A stretch of DNA of 64,000 bases from Tumebacillus lacus. Its GTDB lineage: Bacteria; Bacillota; Bacilli; Tumebacillales; Tumebacillaceae. The stretch covers positions 124,001 to 188,000 of the forward strand of contig NZ_JAPMLT010000004.1 in assembly GCF_026410385.1 (NCBI RefSeq), read 5' to 3'. The notes below the pieces were generated by a model. That model was not told where the DNA came from and searched no databases. It was given only the letters and a program-made list of their open reading frames with translations. A program made the position numbers and the translations under genes. Each line of letters opens with the position of its first letter. The stretch's first letter is position 1. Positions 1 through 8,970 of the stretch are shown one piece after another.

Positions 1-204
1 AACTCCCGCTCCGGGCAGGAGTTGCTCGGGCACGAGCTCGCCCACGTCGTCCAGCAGCGCGAAGGTCGCGTGACTGCGACGGCGCAGGCGAACGGCCTGC
101 CGATCAACGACGACCCGAGCCTCGAACGGGAAGCGGACGATCTCGGCCGCAAAGCCGCCTCCTTGGAGGCACCCATCGAGGCCGCGCAGCATAAAAAGAG
201 ATAA
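1..204 (+). CDS. DUF4157 (eCIS-associated) protein, 3' fragment
   Basis: The reading frame is open from base 1, so the start and most of the gene lie upstream of the window. The visible residues contain [16 protein letters not shown]. This is the signature of DUF4157, a putative metallopeptidase domain with an HExxH motif (HELAH). From family knowledge, DUF4157 is strongly enriched in extracellular contractile injection system (eCIS) loci, often on cargo or toxin proteins. The tail is acidic-basic, ends in HKKR and shows no further domain. A terminator hairpin follows at once. The facing DUF4280 and MORN genes fit an eCIS accessory region. The domain call is firm; the eCIS assignment rests on context and needs the upstream sequence. 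Confidence 0.8.
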   Translation, partial: NSRSGQELLGHELAHVVQQREGRVTATAQANGLPINDDPSLEREADDLGRKAASLEAPIEAAQHKKR

Positions 205-229
205 GGCTACCCTCTCAGCCCTCCCATAT

Positions 230-262
230 AAAAAAGCCAAGACAGATGTCTTGGCTTTTTTC
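230..262. terminator. Bidirectional terminator
   Basis: The stem GCCAAGACA/TGTCTTGGC is flanked by an A run and a T run. It serves both the DUF4157 gene on plus and the MORN gene on minus. Confidence 0.85.
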
Positions 263-284
263 TTCGTCCATTTTCAGCTCTCAT

Positions 285-1850
285 CTACTGCACCGGCGTG
301 ATCGTCGCCGATCGGCCCGGCTGATACACGATCTGGGACGTGCTGTCCCGATACGTCAGCATGCTGCCGTTTGCCCCGACCAACTTGATCTCCGGTGCTT
401 CCTTGTCTTTTTGAGGACTCTCCACCAGCGCGCCGATCTGCTGAAGCGGCTTGCTCCCCCAGATCTCGATGGCGCAGACCAGCGAGTCTTTCTCATTGGC
501 GGCCGACAGTTCCAGATAGAACGTCGCCTGCAGGTCTTGGTAGATCAGTTCCAACTTCGGCGCTTCCGGCGTGCCCGCCGTTTTGATATCGCTCGGTTTG
601 CCGATCAGCTCTTCCAGCTTTTTCGCGGAGAGGCCGAAAAAGCCTTGGTAGTAGACGTAGCCCTGTTTGAAATAGCCGTTGTAGATCACCGACGCTTTTT
701 CATCCAGCAGCGTGCCGCGACCGTCTTCCCGGCCGTCTTTGAACGTGCCTTTGTAGACGATGCGGGAGCCGGTCGCGTCGTATTTCTCCCCTTCGCCGTG
801 ATAGCGACCGTTGACGAAGTGGCCGACGTAGACCGGTTTGCCGTCTTTGTTTTTCAACTCGCCTGCGCCGTTGTACGCTCCGGCTGCAAACAGACCGGCG
901 TATTTGACCTGCCCGTTCGGGTGCAGTTCTTTGCCTTCGCCGGAGTACTGCCCGTTGACGAACAGCCCGTCGTAGAGCGGCACGCCGTTGTCGTACAGCA
1001 TCCCTTTGCCGTTGTACGCGCCCGCGGTGAACAGGCCCTCGTAGATCAGCGTGCCGTTCGCGTTGAGCAGCTTCCCGGCTCCGTCATACTGCCCGTCCAA
1101 AAAGCCGCCACTGTAGCGGACTTTTTTGCTGAGATAATACTCCGTCCCCGCACCGCCGTACGCGCCGTTTTTAAACTCGCCTTCATAGCGCGTCGCACCG
1201 TTCGAGTAGAAGAGCGTACCTTTTCCATTGAACACGCCGTCCGTAAACTCGCCCGTGTAGATCGGCGTGATCTGCCCGTCGTAGCGCGAACCGGTGCCGG
1301 TCATCTGGCCTTTGGCAAAGTCGCCGTCATAGAGCAACTCGCCCGACGCGCCGTACAGTTTGCCCTTGCCGGTGTAGAGGCCGTCGACAAATTCGCCTTC
1401 GTAGAGGATCGAGCCGAGCGGGTCGTACAGTTTGCCTTTGCCGCTGTATTTGCCCTCGGCGAGACCGCCTTGGTAGACCATCGTGCCGTTTTCGTTGAAG
1501 AGCTGAACCTTGCCGGTGAAGCTCTGCGCTTTGGTGCCTTGCGAGTAAAAGTCGCTGTACCGTCCGAAAAACTGCTCAATCGGCGCAGGCGGCGTGATCA
1601 CCAGCAAAAACAGCAGGGCGGTGATCAGCGTCACCGAGAGGATGCCGATCAGCCAGAGCAATCGTTTCAAAACAAACCGCTTCCCGATCTGGAGGTAATC
1701 CTCGCGGGTCGGGGAGTCCGGGGTGAGGGAGAGGGTGGACAGACGGGCTTTTGCTTTTTCCAACAGGGCGGGCAGCAAGGCTTTTTGCGCCTTTTTGGCG
1801 TTTTGCAAGGCTGCCTGCTGCGTTTTTTGCAGGTCGGTTTGGTTGATCAT
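285..1850 (-). CDS. Membrane-anchored MORN-repeat protein
   Basis: A protein of 521 aa. Residues about 1-60 are polar and alanine-rich. One hydrophobic helix follows at about 64-85 (LLWLIGILSVTLITALLFLL). About eleven complete 23-24-residue MORN units with the pattern YxGxFxxGxxxGxG run from about 115 to 375, with partial units at both ends. The last ~120 residues are a non-repeat domain. With a single N-terminal membrane segment, the repeats probably face the outside; that topology is inferred. MORN arrays are usually scaffolds or lipid/protein-binding platforms. The start lies two bases after the DUF4280 stop, so the two genes are almost certainly cotranscribed. A cell-envelope adaptor or cognate protein for the spike is plausible but unproven. 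Confidence 0.75.
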   Translation of the reverse strand: MINQTDLQKTQQAALQNAKKAQKALLPALLEKAKARLSTLSLTPDSPTREDYLQIGKRFVLKRLLWLIGILSVTLITALLFLLVITPPAPIEQFFGRYSDFYSQGTKAQSFTGKVQLFNENGTMVYQGGLAEGKYSGKGKLYDPLGSILYEGEFVDGLYTGKGKLYGASGELLYDGDFAKGQMTGTGSRYDGQITPIYTGEFTDGVFNGKGTLFYSNGATRYEGEFKNGAYGGAGTEYYLSKKVRYSGGFLDGQYDGAGKLLNANGTLIYEGLFTAGAYNGKGMLYDNGVPLYDGLFVNGQYSGEGKELHPNGQVKYAGLFAAGAYNGAGELKNKDGKPVYVGHFVNGRYHGEGEKYDATGSRIVYKGTFKDGREDGRGTLLDEKASVIYNGYFKQGYVYYQGFFGLSAKKLEELIGKPSDIKTAGTPEAPKLELIYQDLQATFYLELSAANEKDSLVCAIEIWGSKPLQQIGALVESPQKDKEAPEIKLVGANGSMLTYRDSTSQIVYQPGRSATITPVQ

Positions 1851-1851
1851 C

Positions 1852-2238
1852 CTACGGCACCTGGATCGTCTGCTGCCCAGGGTTGGTGATCTGGATCACG
1901 CCCGCCCAGTTGCAGAGCAGTTTCGAAGAGTTGTTCAACGCGGGAAAATTTGCCACGAGCACCGTCGGCGAGCCCGGTGCCCACGGAGCGGTCGTCATCG
2001 GTACGCAGGGCATCGGCGTCAGCACGCCCATGGCGGCTGCGGTCGCGGCTGCCACCTGCGGATTGGCCGGCGACTGGCACATCGCAAACGGCATGATGTT
2101 GGCCATCGGTTTGTTGTCCATGATATTCGCAATCGGCATGCTCGTCATCACCCGATTGGCCGGAAGCACCGTCAATGTACTGGGCGCCGTGCCAAAACTG
2201 CACGAGATCATCGCACCGCCGCAGACCAATATCCCCAT
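1852..2238 (-). CDS. DUF4280 PAAR-like spike protein
   Basis: A 128-aa protein starting MGILVCGGAMISCSFGTAPS. This matches DUF4280, a PAAR-like domain that caps the needle spike of eCIS and related contractile systems. It is rich in Gly, Ala, Pro, Met and Cys (five cysteines visible), as expected for a small beta-prism tip that may bind metal. It has no signal peptide, as expected for a cytoplasmically assembled particle. It is the first gene of a minus-strand pair with the MORN gene, with only one base between them. A purine-rich GGTGGGG lies just upstream of the ATG. The domain call is confident; loading onto a particle encoded upstream of the window is inferred. Confidence 0.82.
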   Translation of the reverse strand: MGILVCGGAMISCSFGTAPSTLTVLPANRVMTSMPIANIMDNKPMANIMPFAMCQSPANPQVAAATAAAMGVLTPMPCVPMTTAPWAPGSPTVLVANFPALNNSSKLLCNWAGVIQITNPGQQTIQVP

Positions 2239-2369
2239 GATTTCCCCACCCTCGTTTCCGATATAAATGTCCCTCTCAGAGTACTATAAATCCTGCAAAT
2301 CTACCAGCCAAAATGCTCAACTTATAGTATTCTGGTATTAACGATTTTTTATGGGGAGGCGTACAATTT

Positions 2370-4070
2370 TTGACAGTTAAATACACTCGAATACTATCAA
2401 TCTGCCTCGCCGTGTCCGTGGCTGTACAGGCTGCCGCTCTCCCGGTTGCCCACGCAGCGAACGGGCCGCTGCTTAACATGCAGAGCGCCCTTGATATCGG
2501 ACAAAAAAACTCCCCCGACCTGCAGGACCTCGCCGCGACGCTCGACCAGAAAAAAATCGAGCTCCAGCAGGCCCAAAAGGTCAAGCGGGCCAAGCCCAAT
2601 TCGCTTGCCAAAAACATCGACGTCCAGATGAAAGTCCCGACGGCCTGCTCTGCGCTCTCCCGCACGGAGCGGGAGATCAAGTTGAAAACGTTGAGCGTGC
2701 GCCTCGACATCGAAAAGATGTACATGAACGCGTACCTCGCCGAAGTCGCGTATGACAACGCCGTGCGCATGCAGGCCGATACGCGCAAGATGAGGGACGA
2801 CGTGCGCGCGAAAAACCGCTTTGGCCTCGCCACCGACGATCAGGTGAAAGCGGCGGAGGAAGCGATGGAAAAAGCCGACTCGGAGGTCAAGATGGCTGAA
2901 CTGGCCTTTAAAGGCTCGCGGCTCGACCTCGGCGGCAAGACCGGGCTCGACCTGGAAGCGGACTATCGCTTTGACATCCGGAAAAAATGGGCACCGCTCG
3001 ATCAGGGCGTGCTGTTCCTGCTGCTCGACCGCGCCGAGCAGACCGACCTCGATCTCTACAAAGCGGTCGAGGACCGCAAGCTCGCCCAAGGCAAAGTCAA
3101 CGCCACCCACCAGATCTTTCAGCGCAAATTCGGCTGGGGCACAGCCCGGATGGTGGCGGGCATGTACACGAAACCGGACGGCTCGACCGACTATCCGGCG
3201 TTCATGCGCGACTATGAAGCGATGCTGCAAAACGTGAAGGAGAAATGGGAGTGGTTTTTCTTCTTCCCGGCTCCCTGGATCATCATCCTGCCGATCCCAA
3301 AGCCCTGGCTGCAAGGGGAGTATGACGGTCTGAGATTTTTTGAAGACATCCGCTACTCGCTGCCCGTCTCGATGATGGACCTCGACAAAGCCAAGCTCAA
3401 AGAGGCGGACACGCGCAAGAACGTGATCAACAAAATCAAAAAGTCCTACCTCGACGCCAAGCAGACGGAGGAAGCGTATATTCAGACGCTGAAAGCGCGC
3501 GACGTCGCTCGGGAGCAACTGCGTGCGGCGGAGAGCAAAGTCAAATTTGGCAAGATCACAGAGGAGGAGCTGCTCAAAGTGCGGGAAGCGTACATCAAAA
3601 AAGAGCAGACGGTGCTCTCCTCGTTTGTCGCCTACCAGTCGATGCTCTCGCAGCTCGACGCCTTCTCCGGCGGCGCGATCTCGCAGCGGTACCGACCGGG
3701 TGAGATCCCCCCGCCCTACAACGTGGACAGCGGCCTCGGCCCGATGAAGCCGCCTGCCGCCGCTGCCGTCAAGCCGCTCGGCAAATGGAAGCTCAAAGAG
3801 CGCGCTGAATCGCTGAGCAGCGAGTTTTCCGTGGAGCCGGATGCGGTGCCGGGGGTCACGCATTTCCAACTGGTCACCAAGGACGGCAAATCGATCGGGG
3901 CAGCCGCGCCGGTAAAAGAAAAGGTGATCCACTTGAACCTCGTCTTTGCCGATCTGCAACAGTTGAAGGTGATCCTGCTGAACGGTTCGACTAAGCTGGC
4001 GGAGGCGGAGTTGGAAGGCATGGGAGAAGGGCTGCTCCTGCCCGCTCAGAAAGAAGGTGCGACACCGTGA
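2370..4070 (+). CDS. TolC-family-like secreted coiled-coil protein
   Basis: A 566-aa protein. A signal peptide covers about residues 1-29 (hydrophobic ILSICLAVSVAVQAAALPVAHA). Two long helical coiled-coil halves follow, at about 35-250 and 330-440. Their layout resembles the duplicated helical hairpins of TolC/OEP-family proteins. Between them, near residues 292-312, is a very hydrophobic aromatic/proline patch (WEWFFFFPAPWIII...). A ~100-residue beta-rich tail follows residue ~470. The start is a TTG after GGGGAGG; no later start keeps the signal peptide. The stop overlaps the next GTG by 4 bp. TolC-like folds in a one-membrane cell cannot form the usual outer-membrane duct, so an envelope-spanning structural role is inferred. 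Remote family membership is likely but not certain. Confidence 0.6.
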   Translation: MTVKYTRILSICLAVSVAVQAAALPVAHAANGPLLNMQSALDIGQKNSPDLQDLAATLDQKKIELQQAQKVKRAKPNSLAKNIDVQMKVPTACSALSRTEREIKLKTLSVRLDIEKMYMNAYLAEVAYDNAVRMQADTRKMRDDVRAKNRFGLATDDQVKAAEEAMEKADSEVKMAELAFKGSRLDLGGKTGLDLEADYRFDIRKKWAPLDQGVLFLLLDRAEQTDLDLYKAVEDRKLAQGKVNATHQIFQRKFGWGTARMVAGMYTKPDGSTDYPAFMRDYEAMLQNVKEKWEWFFFFPAPWIIILPIPKPWLQGEYDGLRFFEDIRYSLPVSMMDLDKAKLKEADTRKNVINKIKKSYLDAKQTEEAYIQTLKARDVAREQLRAAESKVKFGKITEEELLKVREAYIKKEQTVLSSFVAYQSMLSQLDAFSGGAISQRYRPGEIPPPYNVDSGLGPMKPPAAAAVKPLGKWKLKERAESLSSEFSVEPDAVPGVTHFQLVTKDGKSIGAAAPVKEKVIHLNLVFADLQQLKVILLNGSTKLAEAELEGMGEGLLLPAQKEGATP

Positions 4071-6001
4071 AACAAGCCCTCGAAAAAAGAAAACGCCTCT
4101 TCGTGATCGGGCTGCTCGGCGGCGCGCTCCTGCTCGCCCTGTCGCCGTGGCAACAGGCGCAGGCCGACCGTCCGCCCGCGCAACAGATCGAGCCGGGACA
4201 TCTGATCATCGGCACGTTCCTGATCCACAAAGACGGGCTCGACGCGACCAACGCACCGGCGGCGGAGGCGAGCATGACGACGTCGAGCCAAGGGATGTAT
4301 TACAAATCGGAGTTTGCCGACGGCGCATGGTGCGACATCGAGAACGCGGGAGACATGACCGGCATCACGTCACAAGCCTGCAAAGTCGTGCCCGACGCGG
4401 ACATCGACCGGCTGAAACTGACGGTGGAGATCGACCGGGAAGGGAATCCGAAAAATCTGCGGTCTGTGGCCGACGTCAAAAAAGACATCGACCGTCTGAC
4501 AAAAGACGTGGCCGATCTCGAAGAAGAAAACGACGAACTGCTCGCAGACAACAAAGTCGACGAGTCGATTGAGATCACGCTGAAGATCAACGACAAAAAG
4601 ACGGAGATCGACTTTCTCACCGCCCTGCTCGCCGCCGACCCGAAAGCGGCGAAAAAGCAGCTTGCCAAGATCGGCAACGACGCCGGTCGGGTCGCCGCTC
4701 TGCCCGCTTCCCAAGCGGAGGCGCAGGCGGCGGCCAAAGCGATGCTGGAGGAACAACTGCAAGCGGCGCGAGCGGCGGGAGATGCGGCCAAGGTCGCCGA
4801 TCTGGAAAAGCAGCTCGCCGACCTTGACCAGTCCCTCGGCAAAGACGATCTCTTGCAGGAAGCGGGTCGCCAACTGGCTGCCGTCGTGGCAGCGGCCGAG
4901 ATCGCTGGGGAAGAGGCAGGCGCGACCGACGCGGCACTGGTGCAACTGGCCGTGCTGATCAACATCGATGCGAAACTGGCCGACCTGCTCACCCCGGAAG
5001 AGATGAAATCGTACCTGCAAACGGAATCCGAGCAATTGATGGAAGCGTTCAAGACGGCTGCGGACAAAAAAGAGATGGCCCTCGCCGATCCGCTGCTCGC
5101 CAAACTGGTCGACAACGGGGCAAAGGCGGAAGACCTGCTTGCCGCCACGCAAGCGGCGCAAATCGAAGCGCTCTCCGCCGAAGTGGCGACTGCGCAAGCG
5201 GCACTCGATGCGGCCGTCGCGAGCCAAGACGCGGCCCTCGCCGATGCATTGCAGGTGCCGCTGGTGAAGGCACAGGTCAGGCTGGACTTGCTGGAATCGG
5301 GGCAGACCGACCAGATCGCCGACCTGAAGGAGACGCAAGCCACACTGGCAGCTCAGATCGCGTCTCCGCCAAAAGGGGTCGATCCGGCCGTCTTGCAGGA
5401 GGTGCTGGACAGCGTCTCCCAAGACTTGCGTCAGGCGGAGAAAAAAGCCTTATTTGCAGAGAAGCAGGCTGTCGAAGCCCGGCTGTCAGCGGCAGGCAAA
5501 AGCGCTGCGCTGGAAGCCGCAAGAAAAGACCTGACCGTCGCAATCCAAGCGCTGGAAAAACAGAAATACTCCGCTGCCGAACTGGCGGCACTGGAACAGT
5601 TGAAAAAACAGATCGAAGCCAACCACCCAAACGCCGCCGTCCTGCCTGTGGAGAGCGTTATTTCCGAGGAAATCGACGTCAAACTGACGATGCCGCCGGT
5701 GATCATCGACGGCCGCACGCTGGTGCACATCCGCTCGGTCGCCGAGTCGTTCGGCTCGGTGGTGGTCTGGAGCGATGCCGACCGGAGCGTCACCGTCTCA
5801 CGCGAAAACCGGCTGGTCTTCTGCGCCATCGATGATCCGCAGGCTTTTGCGAACGGTCAAGCCTTGCAGATCGACGTGCCGCCGAAGCTCGTCGAACAGC
5901 GCACTCTCGTGCCGCTGCGGTTTGTGATCGAGGGACTGGGACTTGACGTGAACTGGGACGGCAGCACGCAGACGGTGGAGATCGAGGGGATATTGCCGTG
6001 A
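4067..6001 (+). CDS. Exported coiled-coil protein with C-terminal stalk domain
   Basis: A 644-aa protein beginning at a GTG inside the upstream stop (GTGA). The N-terminal segment, about 8-33, is a signal peptide or anchor (LFVIGLLGGALLLALSPWQQAQA). Residues about 130-545 are Ala/Leu/Glu/Lys-rich with heptad character and form a very long coiled coil. Residues about 550-640 contain two halves with the pattern DGRTLVHIRSVAE and QRTLVPLRFVIEGLGLDVNWD. This is the signature of the stalk domain (copper amine oxidase N-terminal-like), common in surface proteins of Paenibacillus-type bacteria. A second GTGA overlap couples it to the next gene. It is probably a rod or spacer in the cell wall; function is unknown. 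Confidence 0.75.
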   Translation: MKQALEKRKRLFVIGLLGGALLLALSPWQQAQADRPPAQQIEPGHLIIGTFLIHKDGLDATNAPAAEASMTTSSQGMYYKSEFADGAWCDIENAGDMTGITSQACKVVPDADIDRLKLTVEIDREGNPKNLRSVADVKKDIDRLTKDVADLEEENDELLADNKVDESIEITLKINDKKTEIDFLTALLAADPKAAKKQLAKIGNDAGRVAALPASQAEAQAAAKAMLEEQLQAARAAGDAAKVADLEKQLADLDQSLGKDDLLQEAGRQLAAVVAAAEIAGEEAGATDAALVQLAVLINIDAKLADLLTPEEMKSYLQTESEQLMEAFKTAADKKEMALADPLLAKLVDNGAKAEDLLAATQAAQIEALSAEVATAQAALDAAVASQDAALADALQVPLVKAQVRLDLLESGQTDQIADLKETQATLAAQIASPPKGVDPAVLQEVLDSVSQDLRQAEKKALFAEKQAVEARLSAAGKSAALEAARKDLTVAIQALEKQKYSAAELAALEQLKKQIEANHPNAAVLPVESVISEEIDVKLTMPPVIIDGRTLVHIRSVAESFGSVVVWSDADRSVTVSRENRLVFCAIDDPQAFANGQALQIDVPPKLVEQRTLVPLRFVIEGLGLDVNWDGSTQTVEIEGILP

Positions 6002-8859
6002 AAGCAGAGCGATTTGTAAAAGAAACTGCCGGAGTCCGCCGACCGCTGCTCCAGTTGTTGCTCGCGCTGGTGCTGCTCGCCGTGCTGGCCGGGATCGGAT
6101 GGGCGACCCGCGAGTATGTGCCGTTGAAGTTTCAGATCGAGAACAAGATCGACCCGAGCCTGAGCGATCTGGCCGCTACGAAACTAAAATTTGACGATGA
6201 GGTGTTGTACACCAATCCGTACCGCATCGAGACCGGGCGGGATGACTCGATCTACGTGATCGACGACTCCCGCCAGACGATCACCAAACGCAATGACTTT
6301 GGCACACTGGAATATGTGCTGCACCCGGAGGACCTGTATCACGAGCGGATCTTGGTCAACTACACCGACCTCGCCGTCGATCCGCACGACCGCCTCTATG
6401 TCCACAAATCGATGATGGACATCAACGGTCTGAGCAACCGGGAGGATCAGATCGTCCGCTATACAAAAGACGGGGAGATCGACCCGTTCTGGAAGACGAT
6501 CACGGTGCCGTACGATGTCAAGCTGAACGCGTCCCTGCGCAACGGCGGTGTGAAAAATTTGCAGATCAAGGACGGTTTTCTCTACTGGTTTACGATCCGG
6601 CACTGGGAGCTGACTCTGTACAAGACCGCGCTGGACGGTGGCGGTACGCCGATTGAAGTGTTGAAAAAGACCTTGCCTGAAGGTGCCTACCTCGACGAGG
6701 TGATCGGCACCGATCCGAGCGAGATCGTTTATTCCACGAAAAAAGGCGAGATCTATACCCTTGACGGCAAATTGCTCTACCCGCTGCAAGGAAACAAGGA
6801 AGGGGACACGTTCCTCAATCCGTACTCGATCCACTTTGACGTGCTCCACAATCTCTATTTCCTCGATCACTACGGAGCGGTGGTCAAACGACTGCCGCTG
6901 GAGCGGCCGGAAGCGGTGGAGACCGTCTATACGCCGAAGGACGGCAAACTGCTGACGATGGAGATCGACAGCAACGGGACGCTGGTCTTCGGTCTCGAAG
7001 ACCGGATCACCTCGTTGATCGAAGGGGAGCTGGAGCCGCTCCGGCACTCGACCAAGACGCACGTGTATCAGGTGCTGTTCTGGATCGGCTGTTTGCTCTT
7101 CCTCGCGATCTGGGGCTGGATGACGAAGATCGTATACGTCGATCTCGTGCCGCGCTCCATCGTCGCCAAGCAACTGCTCTACATCGGACCGGCCATCGTG
7201 GTGGCAATGTCGCTTCTGGCCGGGGTGATGTATCTTGATTTCCAAGAGGACATGTATCATGAGACGGCCCGCGGACTCTACCACATGGCGCACATGGGGC
7301 AAAATCTGGTCGACGGCGAGACGCTGGCTCAGATCCAATCGCCGAAAGACTTCCGCGAAGAGCCGTACAACCGGCTGAAAGAGCGGCTGACGTTCCAGGA
7401 TGATTTTGGGAAATTTTACTCGGTTGCCTATTTGCGCCGTGACGGGGTTGTCTACCAAGTACTGGAGGATGCCAACGACCTGCGCATGTTCGAGCCGCTG
7501 TCGAGCGACGTGTTTCAAGAGTCGGTCTGCGAGTATCGGGATGCGAAGGGGCAGTGGCAGGAGTTGAAAGACGACTACTCCTTTGTGCTGGAGGACGGGC
7601 AGTATGCGTCCTGCGTCTCGGAGGATGAGAACGGGTCGTGGATGTTTGTGTTGGGACCTGTGTTCGACTCGCAAAAACAGCAGGTGGTCGGAATCTATGA
7701 GACGGGCATCCATCTGCGCGGCTTTGAAGCGCGATTGGCGGAGATGCGCGGGAAGATCCTCACCGTGATCGCCGCCTTCACAGGCGTGGTGCTCGTGCTG
7801 TTCCTCGCCTTCACGATGTGGAATCTGACGCCGCTGCGCCGTCTCTCGCTGAAAGTCAAAGAGATGGCGGCGGAGAAAGAGATCTGCGAGGTCGAGGTGA
7901 CGACCCGCGATGAAGTGGGACTGTTCGGCACGCAGTTTAACGTGATGGCGCAGAACATCCGGGATGAGATCGAGAAGAACGAACGCCTTCGCAAAGCAGC
8001 CTATCGATTTGTGCCAAAACAGTATCTTGACTATCTGGGCAAAGAGGAGATCACCGAGATCGATCTCGGCGATCAAGTGCGAAAGACGATGTCGATCCTG
8101 ACGATGCGCATCCGCAACTTCAGCGAGCTGTCCAAGTCGATGAAAGATGCGCCGAATGACAACTTTGACTTTATCAACGCGTTTATCGCGCGGGTCAGCA
8201 ATGTGCTCCATGAGAACGGCGGCCTGATCAATACGTATCAAGGTCATCAGATCGTCGCCCTCTTCCCGGACAGCCCCTTGTCGGCTTTGACGGCGGCTGT
8301 GGCGATGCGGCGCGAGATCGCCGCGTACAACGAGACCCGCGCGGGGGCAGGGCGGTTGCCGGTCGATATCTCCATCGGGTTGCAGACGGGCGATCTGATG
8401 CTCGGGATCATCGGCGATGACTACCGCTATGAAGGGACGGCGATCTCCGAGGACGTGCATGTCAGCGGCATGCTGGATCGGGTGACGACGCAGCTTGGCT
8501 CGTCGGTCTTGATCCCGAAGGCGGTGCTGAACAGCGTGGAGCCTCTGCCAGACCTCGCCATGCGCGACCTCGGCCGGATCAAGCTGCCCGGCATGGACGA
8601 GCCGATGGAACTGTGCGACCTCTATGAGACGGACGACCCGGAACTGCGCCGTCTCAAGCACAAGACCAAGGACGACTTTGAAAACGCGGTGCGGATGTAC
8701 CAGCAATCGCGGTTCCGTGATGCGCGGTTTGCGTTTGTGCAGCTCCTGAAGGAAAATCAGCGGGACGAAGCGGCGCGCCTGTATTTCTACGTCTGCGATG
8801 AATACTCGCAGCGGGGCGCACCGTCCGACTGGGACGGCTCGCTCGAACTGCACGCGTAG
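5998..8859 (+). CDS. Multi-pass sensor with HAMP and degenerate class III cyclase domain
   Basis: A 953-aa membrane protein. An N-terminal TM helix at about 16-36 is followed by an outside region at about 45-350 with repeated short beta motifs resembling an NHL/propeller fold. Two TM helices lie at about 358-380 and 390-412, then a CACHE-like extracellular stretch at about 415-585, a TM at about 590-612, HAMP at about 612-665, and a class III nucleotidyl cyclase-like domain at about 695-865. The ~75-residue tail resembles a TPR-type repeat. The cyclase metal positions look lost: in ILTMRIRNFS the usual Asp aligns with Arg704, and in INTYQGHQIVALF the GD Asp is His750. It may therefore be a pseudo-cyclase that binds a ligand or signals by conformation. 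It is the last gene of the overlapping three-gene operon. Confidence 0.78.
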   Translation: MKAERFVKETAGVRRPLLQLLLALVLLAVLAGIGWATREYVPLKFQIENKIDPSLSDLAATKLKFDDEVLYTNPYRIETGRDDSIYVIDDSRQTITKRNDFGTLEYVLHPEDLYHERILVNYTDLAVDPHDRLYVHKSMMDINGLSNREDQIVRYTKDGEIDPFWKTITVPYDVKLNASLRNGGVKNLQIKDGFLYWFTIRHWELTLYKTALDGGGTPIEVLKKTLPEGAYLDEVIGTDPSEIVYSTKKGEIYTLDGKLLYPLQGNKEGDTFLNPYSIHFDVLHNLYFLDHYGAVVKRLPLERPEAVETVYTPKDGKLLTMEIDSNGTLVFGLEDRITSLIEGELEPLRHSTKTHVYQVLFWIGCLLFLAIWGWMTKIVYVDLVPRSIVAKQLLYIGPAIVVAMSLLAGVMYLDFQEDMYHETARGLYHMAHMGQNLVDGETLAQIQSPKDFREEPYNRLKERLTFQDDFGKFYSVAYLRRDGVVYQVLEDANDLRMFEPLSSDVFQESVCEYRDAKGQWQELKDDYSFVLEDGQYASCVSEDENGSWMFVLGPVFDSQKQQVVGIYETGIHLRGFEARLAEMRGKILTVIAAFTGVVLVLFLAFTMWNLTPLRRLSLKVKEMAAEKEICEVEVTTRDEVGLFGTQFNVMAQNIRDEIEKNERLRKAAYRFVPKQYLDYLGKEEITEIDLGDQVRKTMSILTMRIRNFSELSKSMKDAPNDNFDFINAFIARVSNVLHENGGLINTYQGHQIVALFPDSPLSALTAAVAMRREIAAYNETRAGAGRLPVDISIGLQTGDLMLGIIGDDYRYEGTAISEDVHVSGMLDRVTTQLGSSVLIPKAVLNSVEPLPDLAMRDLGRIKLPGMDEPMELCDLYETDDPELRRLKHKTKDDFENAVRMYQQSRFRDARFAFVQLLKENQRDEAARLYFYVCDEYSQRGAPSDWDGSLELHA

Positions 8860-8970
8860 TACGCGCATACCGGCAAATCTCCGCACTTTCCCTGCACGTC
8901 TGCCTTTCCCGAATGCTCCGGACGAGCATAGGATGCAGAAGGAACACCGAGCAGGGAGGTGCAAGTCCTG

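Noticed and set aside
246-1889. 547-codon plus-strand ORF opposite the MORN gene
   Set aside because: It is the complement of a clear 11-repeat MORN protein; its Arg/Phe/Val-rich translation has no motif and no ribosome site.
6184-8964. 926-codon minus-strand ORF opposite the cyclase-like gene
   Set aside because: It is His/Arg-rich antisense of a gene with recognisable HAMP and cyclase domains; GC-rich third positions remove stop codons on the other strand.
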